A stretch of 64,000 nucleotides of DNA from Kudoa neothunni (lineage: Eukaryota > Cnidaria). Made by a program: the position numbers and the translations under genes. The notes below the pieces were generated by a model. That model had not been told where the DNA came from. It saw only the letters and a list, made by a program, of their open reading frames with translations, and did no database searches. The first letter of the stretch is position 1. Every line of letters starts with the position of its first letter. Where the stretch lies: contig OZ199840.1 of NCBI GenBank assembly GCA_964304625.1, positions 10,478,001-10,542,000 on the forward strand. The letters are read 5' to 3'. This document shows, one piece after another, positions 39,884-51,257 of this stretch.

Positions 39884-41915
39884 CTATCTACTTCAACTCA
39901 AACCCTACTCTCAGCACGTCAATCTTGATTGTCAACAAGTAGGCATATGAATAGGATTATCTAGTGTTTTAGATGAGATTATAAAATATGAATTTCTTTG
40001 TTTTTTATCTTGAAAATATAAAGTTTTTTGAATTTTAATTAGTTAGAAAATTTGGTGTTAGTTTATTTTGTTTATCAAGTTTGAATAAATTCAACAAGCG
40101 AGGTTAATAATGATGTCGCTGTCCGCGCATTAGATAAGGTGTAGGTATGAAACTTGAGTAACAAAAATGAAGATTTATTATTTCAAATGATGTGAGCTTA
40201 ATAATTACGCTTTTCTAATATAAGTTAAATTTTCTTGGATATCCTTCACACAAGGTTGTTTATAGGTTCACTAGAGAACTTATTAGTTGGACGATTTGAT
40301 TTATCTGAGCAAAAAAATTGAGAATTTAACATTTGAATGTCAACAAAATGTTATACTTTTATCGATTGATTATAGATTATATGTGGAGAGATGACCATGT
40401 AGAATAGCCCATCGTACAGATTTAAATTTGATTCCTTTTGAAGATGAGACTGTGAATTCAATGATTTTCTTATCGTTGTTCTCAATATTGTTAACATTTT
40501 AAGTATTATTTATAAATATTAATCTTTAAACACTAATCCACCCGACTCTCAACCACAAGGTGACGTCATTTTTCAAAAATCAAATATTATTATAAGATAT
40601 TTCGACATTTGAGCATATATAATTTAATCTGTATATAGTTTATTGAATTGAATTTTAACGCAGTAAAAATTCTAATAATGATAAAATCAAAATATTAATT
40701 AATCTATGTTTAATCTCTTACACTCACATATTTCTCCTAGAGAAAATTTAATCCCTATTATGCCTAATAGAGTCTGTTGTTAGTTTGTCCGATTCAACTT
40801 AGGAATATGGAACATGGAATAAAATGAGTGAACTCTAAATTATTGATTAACTTTCTTCGGCGTGTGCGTCTGTTATTAAAATATTTTGATTTAAAATAAT
40901 TTGATGTAAAAATTAATATTTCATCGATACAAAATGTGGAATTTTCGTAACATTTTTCAAGCATTCCAGCGAGAAAGTATAACTTTACATATCTAAATAT
41001 AAATACATTGAGTCAAATTGAGATTGTATCCTGAAAAATTCACTATAGTTAATATAGTTAAGCTGGGCTGCTTAATTCATTTTGATTCCCGTAACCTCTA
41101 TCACTTATGAGGACAACTCACGATTTCATCTCAAAAAGGAAATTATACCCGGATATATTTTTATATTAGAAAAATATTTATACTAAAACTATATAAACAA
41201 GCAGTCTACTTTAACAAAAATATAAATGTTAACAAGGTAAATGTTTTAACTAGTATTCTTGTCTTTTGGGGGCAATAATTAATCACAAAAATAACTCTTT
41301 AGAATATATGAATTTGCATAAATCATAACTTGTAAATAAACTAGATATAGTAATATTTTAGCACAAAATATACGAAGTAAATAATTGCGCTTGCGCATAA
41401 TTTACATTTTTAGTATTTATGTTTTGATTATAACTTTAAGTATGAAATGAACAATAAAACATGTAGTCGAATTTAGAATGTTAAGTTTTAGTTTATGTAA
41501 TTTTTTAGGTAAAAAATGATTGTAATTTGTGGTGGAAAAATCTAAAATAATTCGACAAACAAATAAAAAATTAACCTTGGCACTAAGGAAAGTTTAATTC
41601 TTACTTGTTTTGAAGTTTATTTTTTAAATTAACAAAATTTTTAACAATTTCATCATTTTTAATCTTTTCTTTTTTTAAAACTAGTTATTTTTTATGTTTT
41701 CTTGGGCTATTTAAAAATTTTCTAAAACAACTTAGTCATTAATGAAACAATATAATCATTTTTATATTGTACACTAATGAATAAAATAGTATACTAAAAC
41801 GTTAAATTACTTTTCAGTAAAATTTATAAATGACTATTTGTTGCACAGACTTATTTCAGCTTCGATTGCGCACAAGTCTCACATGAGATGTTTGGAAGGA
41901 TTCTGGTTACAATAA
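39884..41915. other. Intergenic, AT-rich
   Basis: Upstream of the SPNS gene. A palindromic TGCGCTTGCGCA lies near 41387-41398. No exon supported. Confidence 0.6.
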
Positions 41916-42200
41916 TCAAGAATCCAGCAATATTGAGACACACACATGTCCCAAACGATACAAATAATTATTTATTGATTTCAAATATTCGTTTATTTCG
42001 TGGGTTTCTCTCCGTTTGGTTATTCGGTGTAATGATGGGTAATAAGGATTGTACCCAAAGTTAACATATGCGCAATCAGTAGCGGATCGTGATGGCATTG
42101 ACATCTTTATGCTATGGCTCGAACCTTGCCTCAAATTATCCATAGTATGAAAATATTTGACTATTGTGGCTCGATCTTCAATATGTCTTTTACCTTCCAT
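41916..42200 (-). CDS. Small uncharacterised protein (94 aa)
   Basis: Open frame from ATG 42200 to a stop at 41916. The composition is protein-like, unlike the AT-driven chance frames nearby: it is rich in Arg, His and Lys and contains T-D-C-A-Y-V-N-F-G-Y-N-P-Y-Y and R-I-T-K-R-R-E-T-H-E-I-N-E-Y. No signal peptide or membrane segment. I recognise no family; short tyrosine-proline motifs like these occur in axonemal microtubule-associated proteins, but that is a guess. It could be a single-exon gene or one exon of a larger one. Confidence 0.4.
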   Translation of the reverse strand: MEGKRHIEDRATIVKYFHTMDNLRQGSSHSIKMSMPSRSATDCAYVNFGYNPYYPSLHRITKRRETHEINEYLKSINNYLYRLGHVCVSILLDS

Positions 42201-42757
42201 GCTTGTCAAAAACGACTATACGCCCAACAGTTTTGGAGTCCAGGAGGGCCCCAGTATTTTATTTCTTATTTTGATACATAATATTGTGACACACAATTAT
42301 ATTCTTTAAAAAAGTTTTTACCGGCGCGATAACGAAATAATCATAATTTATTGGCAACCGATCATTTATTATTTAATTTCAAGTGTTTAAATATTAATAA
42401 AAGACTTTTTAAGTATACTTTTTGATTTTTTTAAATTTATCTAGATATTTAAAAGATAATAGAACTTATTAAAATGGTAATAATATCTTAAAATACATAT
42501 ATTCTCTTATGGCAACATGATCCTGATATTACCGGTTCTTATAATTTTTTCAAATGATATAATGTACAATATTACATAACTGATATTATTAACCAAATTA
42601 GGTAAATCGATCGTTACGAGTTCATCTATGGGTCAATCATTTATGATGAAATACGGATTAGTAAATATTTGCCACATAATTATAATGATCCTTAACTAAG
42701 CGAAAAATGAATCAAAACTAATAATGAAATGTATAATAAAGAACTGAATATAGTTAT

Positions 42758-43738
42758 CTAATGTTTGTTGCAACAGAATTGGGAGCACCTATAACATTGA
42801 TACTTTGTTATTGTATCGGACAATCGAGCGCATTAGCTACATCTTTTTTTCGTCATAGATTTCACGGTTCCATCGGTCGAAATTACTACAGTTGGGTTGT
42901 TGGTGGGCTCCATTAATGAGTCTGCAAGTTGTTCTAAATAATTGCTTCTACAAATATTAGACTTATCAAATATCGATCATATTATAAAAAACCACCATAA
43001 GCCATCTTCTGGTGTATCTATAACGCTAGTCATGAACAGGATACTATCTATAGTATCCATACCTCCCTTGGTTTTATTACCATCAATTATAATCTTTTGA
43101 TTTTTGTCTTTTCTTGACATAAATTGACCTTATTAGACGATGCAGCCAATAAAATGATCGCTTTGTTCCTTTTTGGAAGATACGACACCGTCATTTTTTT
43201 TTCGAAAAATGAATATAGAACTAAAATCCTCTATCGATTTCCTAGCTTTAAGAATTAATGAAATGTCTCGTTTATTATAGCGGATTGTCCCCAAAAGGGT
43301 TAAACCAGGGTTAAAAAGTTTGTTTACCAACGTAACCGAGGTGAAAAAATTGTCACAAACAATGCTTCTTCCAAATCCTTTTAGATGCGACCAGGGCTCT
43401 AAGACGACCTTTTCACCGACACATTTGGTAATTTGGTTATTGGTTCTTCCAAGAAAAACAGAAATATTTTGTGTCTAGTTGGTATAAGAGTAAGATCAGC
43501 AGAAGGAACTACACACACCGGCAAAATATTTTTCCATCTGTTTAAAATGTTAAAAACATCGGTTACGGGGAAAAACTTATCATTTTCACGCCTCAGACTC
43601 CTTGTCTCATAATCAACAAAATGGAGACTTCTATTTATTTGGGTGAATCTATATAATGACATAATTCTACGAAATACGTCACGCCCTTTATTCAAACACC
43701 AGAGTTGCGTACGAGATTCCATTTTAGCTTTAAAGATT

Positions 43739-43774
<36 letters not shown>

Positions 43775-44040
43775 TTAGATTCCATTATATTCAGATCTCT
43801 CCATTTTCCTGTAATGAAATGCACCAAATTTGTTAATGTGAATAGTGACTTAATTGAAAAACAATGCCGAAAATTGCAAATTCATGATGTTATAAATGTC
43901 GTCAAACTTGGAGGTTTGTTTGAGATGTCTTCTTTTTTAACTTTTGTATTTGAAGGCACAACTGAAGACCATATCACATTGTTTTTGATCCTGTATATGT
44001 CAGTGACGCCACCATCATCTGAACTATAAAAGCTAAATAA
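42758..44040 (-). pseudogene. Decayed piggyBac transposase
   Basis: Minus-strand remains in the family's order: N-terminal D-D-G-G-V-T-D-I and V-I-W-S-S near 44030-43950; F-R-R-I-M-S-L-Y-R-F and D-K-F-F-P-V-T-D-V-F near 43690-43560; L-T-L-L-G-T-I-R-Y-N-K-R near 43300; I-I-I-D-G-N-K-T-K-G-G-M-D-T near 43090; N-Y-L-E-Q-L-A-D-S-L near 42920; and a C-terminal cysteine cluster ending C-C-N-K-H at 42758. The frame is broken several times, including a TGA after F-F-I-I and a TAA inside the cysteine cluster. A (TA)n tract interrupts the coding region at 43741-43771. Probably inactive. Confidence 0.85.
43741..43771. repeat. (TA)n microsatellite inside the transposase
   Basis: About 15 TA dinucleotides, giving an Ile-Tyr run in both reading directions. 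Sits between conserved transposase blocks, so it expanded after or during decay. Confidence 0.9.
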
Positions 44041-44264
44041 AGAGAAACATTATTCAATAATATCTTCAATTTCACTGCGATTAGAACTATATCATATTAG
44101 AAAATCATTATATAATTGTCCATTTCTAAGGGCCGGCGACATTCGACATAGCTCGACCAACGCTGGAAACATAAACCTTGATTTTTCTCAATATTTAGTA
44201 GATGCAACCTTTTGAGATTAAAATATTTTATTTTTTATAATTTTATAAATGTTTTTATGAAATA

Positions 44265-44494
44265 AAAACGTGGGGTCCTCCTTGACCCCAAAACTACTTC
44301 GCATAAGTATTTGACATAAAATCCTAACAAACAAAAAAATCTAAATTTTAAAATTAAATTATGAAAATATAAAAACTTTTAAAATAATAATGATTGGATC
44401 CACTCGATTTAACGTTTTTAGTAAGAAGTGAATTGAGATGAAAAGTGGCCTGGGGTCCATTTGGGCCCCAGAAATGCTTGGATTGGAGGGTTAA
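44265..44494 (-). mobile_element. Terminal region of the piggyBac copy
   Basis: Reading inward from 44494 on the minus strand: TTAACCCTCCAATCC, then a hairpin CTGGGGCCC..GGACCCCAG (about 44443-44472), then a second hairpin TGGGGTC..GACCCCA (44271-44290). This lies on the 5' side of the transposase remnant and fits a piggyBac end with its TTAA target site. The matching left end, expected below 42758, was not found. Confidence 0.65.
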
Positions 44495-45132
44495 GAAAGA
44501 GTCATTTTTCGCATTGATTGTAAAACATTTAGAAAATTGAAGGGATTAAAGTCAACAATTTTATTTACACAATAGAAAAAACATCAATTTTTCATCTTTT
44601 TTTACTTATATTAAAAACCGACAAAAATATATTGCCGACTTCATATATTATTATGTATTACCTTATCAAAATAAAATTACAAAAAGTATGCTAGACTTTA
44701 ACGAATTACGCAGAATCGAGAGTTTACTGTACATATTCTGGCACGCCTTTTAGTCTATTCTGATTATCCGGACAGGCAATCATTGGGGTTATTGAACTTT
44801 TATTCATACAATATTGTTATTCTTATTTATATCTTAAATTGCAGGGAAGATAGTAAGAAATAATTCTTCTCTCAACATAGGACGATGTTGAAAACCTGAA
44901 ATTTGTATTTTGCCCCTAACTACTATTACCATAATGATGAGTATTATTTTTTCTATATTAAATAGTTAATAAAGATAAAGAATTTTTATTTCAAAATAGA
45001 AATTAATTGAGGCTTCAACTGAAAAAAATGTTGGAGGTATCTATATTCAACGTAAAAGATTATGAATAACTCAGCCATATTGTAATTGAAATAGTTAATA
45101 GATGGCAAAACTATATGTAATTTTTGCATCCA

Positions 45133-45632
45133 TTATTCGTTAAGGGTTGTATAAAAGTTCACTAAATAGTAGAACTTTTTGGTTTTTTCAGCAGTTTCCA
45201 TCTTAGTGTAATTATCATTGGCACAAGCCTCTAACACATTCGAAATGAGAGCTTTATATTGAGGTTTGATATCCCAATAATAGAGACCACTGTCACCACG
45301 CATGAGTCCAAAAATTTTTCTTTTGTCCAAACAAGCGACAGTGTGTTCTTTAAGTTTTGGATAGAGTTGATAGAAAGAGTACTTTTTTTCAATAAAAGAA
45401 GCTATATTGTCGGGCACTACATAGTAGGAATTGAGAATTGCATCACACACCAGATGAATCAAGGGATAAGGAGGACGTGCTTTTTCACCTAACTCATTTT
45501 ATTTCATTAATTCTAAACATATAAAATACCTGTAAGTTGAAGGTCAGAGAGTTTGAAATCAGCATCATACGCTATATCGGACGTATTGGGTAGATGTTTT
45601 TCGAGGGGATGATTGGAAAATGGTTTCATCAT
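45133..45632 (-). CDS. Divergent forkhead-like winged-helix protein
   Basis: Two exons, 45632-45530 and 45488-45133, phase-consistent, 152 residues if the ATG at 45632 is used. Residues about 37-105 read like a forkhead domain at its edges: R-P-P-Y-P-L-I-H-L-V-C-D-A-I at the start (family K-P-P-Y-S-Y-I-x-L-I-x-x-A-I), F-I-E-K-K-Y-S-F-Y in helix 2, and S-G-L-Y-Y-W-D-I-K-P at the end (family G-x-Y-W-x-I-x-P). The recognition helix, normally W-x-N-S-I-R-H-N-L-S, reads L-K-E-H-T-V-A-C-L-D. Specific DNA contacts are therefore probably lost or changed. The start is uncertain: more exons may lie upstream (see 45725-46390). A linker-histone-type winged helix is the alternative, but the Y-W-D-I-K-P end favours forkhead. 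Confidence 0.6.
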
Positions 45633-45724
45633 AGAATATTTGTGATCACTCTTTAAGTATGGTTACAGTGTTAAAAAAAGAAACTTTACTTAATACTTTG
45701 ATAGGTTTTCAAACAAGGTAGTTT

Positions 45725-46390
45725 AATGTGCTGATGTAAACCAGTTGATCCAGTCTAAGATGTTTGAATCTTCTTGTACTCTTATGCCAAAAAACTTAAT
45801 CCCATGGCCCCAATGTTATTAATCACTTGTAACATTAAACAATGAGCGTACTTGGTGGGGTCTAAATTTTAATATTAAAGCGAATAAATAACACAACAGA
45901 TTAAATTTAATTAATGAACGTCAAACAAAGTGTTAAAGAGAATTATTAACTTTATTTTTGAGGGAAATCTCTACTGGAAATTCGGCTTAAGATTTCAACC
46001 ATGTTAAAACTAGTTAAATTCTCCCAAGATTCAAATTAAATATCATAATAAAATCACCAACTTGTTAAGTTGACTTAAATTTGTGTGGTTTAATGTTTAA
46101 ATCTATCACAAATGAGATTACTATGTTGTCTAGGGATTGCATTATTTGGTAATTAAATTCCTCAATGTTTGTAAAATACCGTGTCTCCAGTGGACGTACA
46201 TTTAATTAAAGAACTAATATTACTCCAACGAAGAAAAATATTACCTGAATAATAAAAGTTGGTTGTTTGGGATTAGTTTGGATGAGGTCTCATTGTTTTT
46301 GAGTCAAGTTAGATATTGAAATAGTTCCTCATCGGAAAAATTGATAATAAAATGATTACTAAAAAGTTACTAAAATTGCTTAAATGATGA
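45725..46390 (-). CDS. Exons of an unidentified minus-strand gene
   Basis: Several protein-like stretches on the minus strand flanked by plausible splice sites: D-E-E-L-F-Q-Y-L-T then, past an in-frame TGA, L-K-N-N-E-T-S-S-K-L-I-P near 46350-46250; R-Y-F-T-N-I-E-E-F near 46185; E-S-W-E-N-L-T-S-F-N-M-V-E-I-L near 46030; and, across a 32-bp intron, Y-A-H-C-L-M-L-Q joined to F-F-G-I-R-V-Q-E-D-S near 45860-45760. The pattern suggests helical repeats, but I recognise no family. They may be 5' exons of the forkhead-like gene or a separate, partly broken gene. Exon limits are approximate. Confidence 0.35.
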
Positions 46391-48179
46391 AACAGTTGTT
46401 AACGTGGTACACTTTGCGAATTAATAAGTGTGGATTAAAGAGACTAATTTTTAAGGATTTTATTGATAGTTTTTGCTGAGTTCCTTATTTTTATTTGTGT
46501 TATAAACTAATATAATAAATCAGGTTGACGAAACATTACAAAAATTTTTAATCTAACGGCAGATAAAATTAGACCTGTCCGAAACGTAAGTTACTAAAAA
46601 TTATAAGGAAAAGTTTTTCATAACTGTATATCCAAAAATTATTGATTACTGTAGATGTGCTGGGATCTAGTTATCATCTTTTTCAATATCAATATACAGG
46701 GCCATTTTTTTTACTTTTTGTTGTATGCTAAACTTCCGAATAATGTAAGAGTAACAAAAATTAAAATAAGTATTCTCATTCGCAATATCATCCCGTGGAC
46801 TATGATTAGTAATTTTTTTGGAATTAGCTTAGTTTACATTGCATGTTTGATCGGTTTACTAATGATAAGACTCCTTTTTTAATTGATTGTTAACATCACA
46901 CCTAGTTATTAACAACTTTACTATTGGCCTTATTAATCTGTTGGTGTTCGATATAAAAATATTAATTGATTGTTACCTATTCAGTTGTAAGCACTACTTC
47001 GCTTATGCCTTACACGCTACCATATCTACTGGAGTAGTAAAATTTTCTACAAGATAGTAAGTAAATATTTTGACAATATTTAAGAATTTATTTTGTAACT
47101 TTCCATTCGAATTCCAACTCCAATGAGGTTTAATTTGAACCAATAAAATAGAATATTTATGTCTTCTTTTTAGGACATTTATTAATTTATCTTCAAAGGA
47201 TACAGCTTCAATGAATCATTCATAAAGTGTTTTATATTACACTGTTTTAACAACAGGTTAAGATTAATTTAACTCTTAAACTTTCTTAAACAAAAAATAG
47301 CGCTCCATTTTAAAGCACCATTTTTCTATATAAGAATTATTTAGTTGAACTCAAACATAGGAAAACCTAATCCATCAAGTAACCATCGACTTTTTACACA
47401 ATAATATTTTTATATAAATATATAATAACCAAATTGTAAAAATATAATTATTTTTAAAATTTTAAGTCAAAAGTATACTCATAATTTTATTATATAAATG
47501 GGTATGAAATAATTAATATCTATCTTTCGATCTTTATTCCTTAACTTTTTATTGTAGTCTATTGAAGGTTAAGATGAAAATCTATATACATGCGGTTGCG
47601 CTTATTGCATACACCGTACAATAACTATGATACTTCAGATCTAAACGCGGGAAATATTCGTGTCCATATTAAATAATTTAAGATATTTAAATCTAGTGAA
47701 TAAAAATATGAGAAAATTCTGTGTTTATTTTTATAGGTAACAATTACTTTTTATTACACATTAAACTTTTGACCAAATAGGTTAAAGTTTTCTTGGGTTT
47801 TATTCCCACATGAATTTTAATTGTCATAATTTATTATTTCAAAAATTATTAGCTTTTTAATAAAACAACATTTTTATCGTAATAAAAATATAAAATAATT
47901 TAGAAAAGTTTAATTATATAATTCAATGACAACCTCAAGAAAAATTATTTACAACGCAAGAAAATCGTTTTGAGGTAAATAATCAAAGAAAAAAACTTTA
48001 AAATTAAAATCTCTTAATACTGTTCTTTTTTTTTGGTACCAAAGATTGACGATATTATCTGAGACATAAACGACTACAGAAACAATCTACGACTGTGAAC
48101 ATCAATTTGTGATCTAATAGGTAGAACATATCTCAGATTTCATAAAATATTTTGATTATAAAATAATTCTTAATATGGA
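46391..48179. other. Intergenic, AT-rich
   Basis: No supported gene. A hydrophobic 75-codon plus-strand frame at 46655-46882 has no start context or homology that I can see. Confidence 0.5.
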
Positions 48180-48290
48180 TTAGGCTGTTTTCTTTATCAT
48201 CGAGGGTAGAATCCTGCGGTAATATTGGGTTAAAAAATTGTATAATGAGAGCAAATACGAAATATCAGATGACTTTTTCAATTTGGACCA
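48180..48290 (-). pseudogene. Possible retroelement pol remnant
   Basis: The minus-strand frame contains L-L-S-L-Y-N-F-L-T-Q-Y-Y-R-R-I-L-P, which resembles the F-L-G-L-x-x-Y-Y-R-R-F-I-P segment between reverse transcriptase and RNase H of Ty3-type elements. It lies on the same strand as, and about 2.1 kb downstream of, the Gag-like ORF. Nothing else of pol is recognisable between them. Confidence 0.3.
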
Positions 48291-48884
48291 GACAAATGTT
48301 ACATGCTCTACACACGTTATATATATGTCGTGAAAAATTAATTTATACAGCATTCTTAGTGTAATAAGTAAGTACAAGAATTTTTGCAGTCTATATATAG
48401 ACTAAATACTGATTGATTTACATTTGTAAAAAACCGGGAGATTATCTATTATTTATCAATTAAAAAGTAAATGAAACAAAAATCTATTCTTTTAAAATAA
48501 AATGAACCTAATAATTAGCATCTTTCAAATATATAATTTTCCGGCGCGCGTGCGCGAACGTTGTTTCATCCCGGGTTTGGGTTTTTTTCTATTTTTACAA
48601 AATCTTTGGTTTTTAGTTAAAATTGGTAAACATTAAATAAAAACGATTTTTTTATGCACGGCATTATTATTTATATTTTTAATGACGTATCCTATTCGGA
48701 TTATATCATGCCGCAGCGTTTGCCAACTAAAATTAGACCCGCACCCTCATTTGATGACAAAACGAAATTCGCACCCGCTTGCCTACAATGAGGTGTAAAT
48801 GACTCGAAACTTCTCAAAAATTATTATGTATTGTGATCGAATCTCGCACCCCAAACCCATAGTTTACATCATTAGGAGTAGGAG

Positions 48885-49205
48885 TGCTAGAACCGTTGCT
48901 ATTTAGGGTTCAAACATTTGCGGTATTGAACGACAGCACATTTGATTGTTTAACGTTACACAATTATATAATAACTCAATAAACATTGTCGCACATTGTT
49001 AGAAAATTTAAACGTTGGTTTAAAATATATCTTGAATTATGAAGTAATTAATTGTGAGTATATTGATCTTTACAAGAGATTAAGTATGAGTGAGTGTTCG
49101 TGCCAAGAATTGCAATAATACGACGGGAAATTTAAATTTAATATCTGAAAACGTAATTATAGAATCGGAAGAAGAGTAAGAACTTTAATAGATTCGATTC
49201 TATTT
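48885..49205 (+). repeat. Interspersed repeat, copy 2
   Basis: Inverted relative to 34630-34938 and similar over about 300 bases. No coding frame. Just upstream (48541-48562) is an isolated GC-rich block containing CGCGCGTGCGCG. Confidence 0.75.
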
Positions 49206-50435
49206 TTGTTGTACTTTAAAATAGCGTGTTTATCGCGCTTCTTTTTGAATGTCGCCAAAAAGATGTAATAAGTAAGGTTGACTGTACATAAAATCCTATG
49301 TTTGTTTTTGCACACCTAAATTAGCATGTGTGACATATTACTCCCTTAGCAATGCATTGATGGAATTTCAAATAGTATACCTCATCTAAAAATTCTATTC
49401 TTAATTATTAAAAATTAATAAAATAATTTAAGAAGGTCTTTTTAATATAAAAATTATATTTATAAAATAGTATTATCTTCCGTATACCAAACAGTTAATG
49501 CATGAGAGATCATCATTAGAATCCAAAAAATAAATCTATTTTTATTCATCCCTAAATTTTTGTATAATCATAATATATGTTTCGACAATTATTATTTTTT
49601 AAAATATTATGGATATATTAATATCATAATTATTAGAATATCATCTTTGGAGTAATTGATGATATAAGAAATTTCTACTCGTTAAAAAATAATGCGAATT
49701 AAATAATATAATATTTTTAATCATATAAACATGAAAATGATCAATACTCCTTGTAAAAGAAGTTAAAATCCATTCCAATTATTCAAACCACGCTAACCTC
49801 AATATTATAATATCGACGCTACTTTTAATGAAATCGATCAAAAAAGATTTTACTAAATAAACATAAAAATTTTAATTTTACTCATTCGTAAATAATACAA
49901 TATAAAACTGATTCTTGAAACACCCTAATTTTAACAAATCAATTATTTTAATTATCTACCAACATACATTTAACTTGAAATATTATCCGAATATTTTTTA
50001 AAAATTAGTAATTCAAAAAAATTAACAATAATTTAATCGTTAAGAAGTATCATTAATTGAAAATTGAAATTCTCTGTGACTGAAAAATTTAATGGATCAA
50101 TTAAATGCTATATATAACGCTTGTGCTTTTACATGTTTAATATTTGGTAAATTTTTATTAATACTGTAGAGTTTTAAAAGTGAATTTAACCTTTCGACTA
50201 AAACAAAGTAGAATAGAAAATAAAAAAATTATTAATTATTACAAATTAAGAAGTACTGTATTAGTTTCTAATAATAAGAACTATCACACACGCCCATCGA
50301 CTGAATAGAAGAATACCGAGGAACGGATCCTTATTAAATTTATCTGATAATTTAGGAGATCAATTAAGTTCAGAGAATCGTAAAGACCATAAAAATACAA
50401 TAGCTATAGAATAAATTGGAACCAGTTCATAATAT
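49206..50435. other. AT-rich spacer
   Basis: Between repeat copy 2 and the Gag-like stop codon. No protease or reverse-transcriptase motif seen on the minus strand, where a Ty3-type element would have them. Confidence 0.55.
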
Positions 50436-51257
50436 CTATTTTTTCACTCTCATATGAAATTGAGCTTTTCCAGCTTTCTTTTTATCATCATAAACCACAC
50501 CTTCATCGGATTCATCCATTCGCTCCTCCAATCTATCTAATCTGCTCTGAATATTTCGCAACGTCAGTTGGATATCGTTGAGGATACTGGAATTATCAAC
50601 CTGTGGCTGAGAGATGATTGGGTTGTTGTAACGACTGGACGTATCAGGAATGTTTCGTTGGAGGCTTGAAAACCTGTTGTTAACGTTGTCTATGTTTCGC
50701 GTGGCAAGACTAACAGGTCCGCCCCTTTCATCATTAATTGTACATTCGATCAATCCAGCAGCGTTCACCAAATCTTCAAACTTGGTGAGTTTTGATAGAA
50801 AAAGGTGTCGCTTCACGTCTCGATCGTAGCAACCTCGGATGAACTGGTTGCAAAGATGTTGGTCCAACGAGTTGGTTTCAGCGGTTGGAAATGCTTTTCT
50901 CGCTAACGCACGAAGACGCAAGCCATAAACTCGACAATTTTCAGAAGGTTCCTGGTAGGCTGCAATAAACCTGTTGTGTGCAAGGTATGCAGATTCAACT
51001 TCTCCAAAGTTGTCGGTAAGGTAACTTTTGATCACATCGTAGCTTGTGCTGATTCCAAAACCTTGCTCATTTACTGCTCTGAAGATTTCGTTACTAAGCA
51101 GCACCTTGAGCATTGAAGTCCTTTCTTCTGATGTTTTCACACCATCCATTTCGCAGGCTAGCTCAAATTTATCTAACCATGAACGCACATCTTGATTCCC
51201 GTTAAATTGCTCAACTCTGGACAAAGCTCCGTACAGATGAACTCCATTAGCTGACAT
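50436..51257 (-). CDS. Intact, isolated retrotransposon Gag-like protein
   Basis: 273-residue uninterrupted frame, clearly richer in G and C than its surroundings. The N-terminal 190 residues look like a Ty3-type capsid: F-N-G-N-Q-D-V-R-S-W-L-D-K-F-E, then R-T-S-M-L-K-V-L-L, Y-D-V-I-K-S-Y-L-T-D-N-F-G, R-F-I-A-A-Y-Q-E-P-S-E-N-C-R-V-Y, L-C-N-Q-F-I-R-G-C and a following F-E-D-L-V-N-A-A. A predicted coiled stretch (L-R-N-I-Q-S-R-L-D-R-L-E-E-R-M) and a lysine-rich end follow. There is no CCHC zinc knuckle, and no protease or polymerase frame after it. Intactness amid decay suggests either a recent insertion with only gag retained or a domesticated capsid gene. The first ATG (M-S-A-N-G) is used. 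Confidence 0.75.
   Translation of the reverse strand: MSANGVHLYGALSRVEQFNGNQDVRSWLDKFELACEMDGVKTSEERTSMLKVLLSNEIFRAVNEQGFGISTSYDVIKSYLTDNFGEVESAYLAHNRFIAAYQEPSENCRVYGLRLRALARKAFPTAETNSLDQHLCNQFIRGCYDRDVKRHLFLSKLTKFEDLVNAAGLIECTINDERGGPVSLATRNIDNVNNRFSSLQRNIPDTSSRYNNPIISQPQVDNSSILNDIQLTLRNIQSRLDRLEERMDESDEGVVYDDKKKAGKAQFHMRVKK

Noticed and set aside
46655-46882. Hydrophobic 75-codon plus-strand frame, possible receptor fragment
   Set aside because: No flanking splice sites that extend it and no recognisable motif; random A/T-rich DNA often encodes Ile/Leu/Phe runs.
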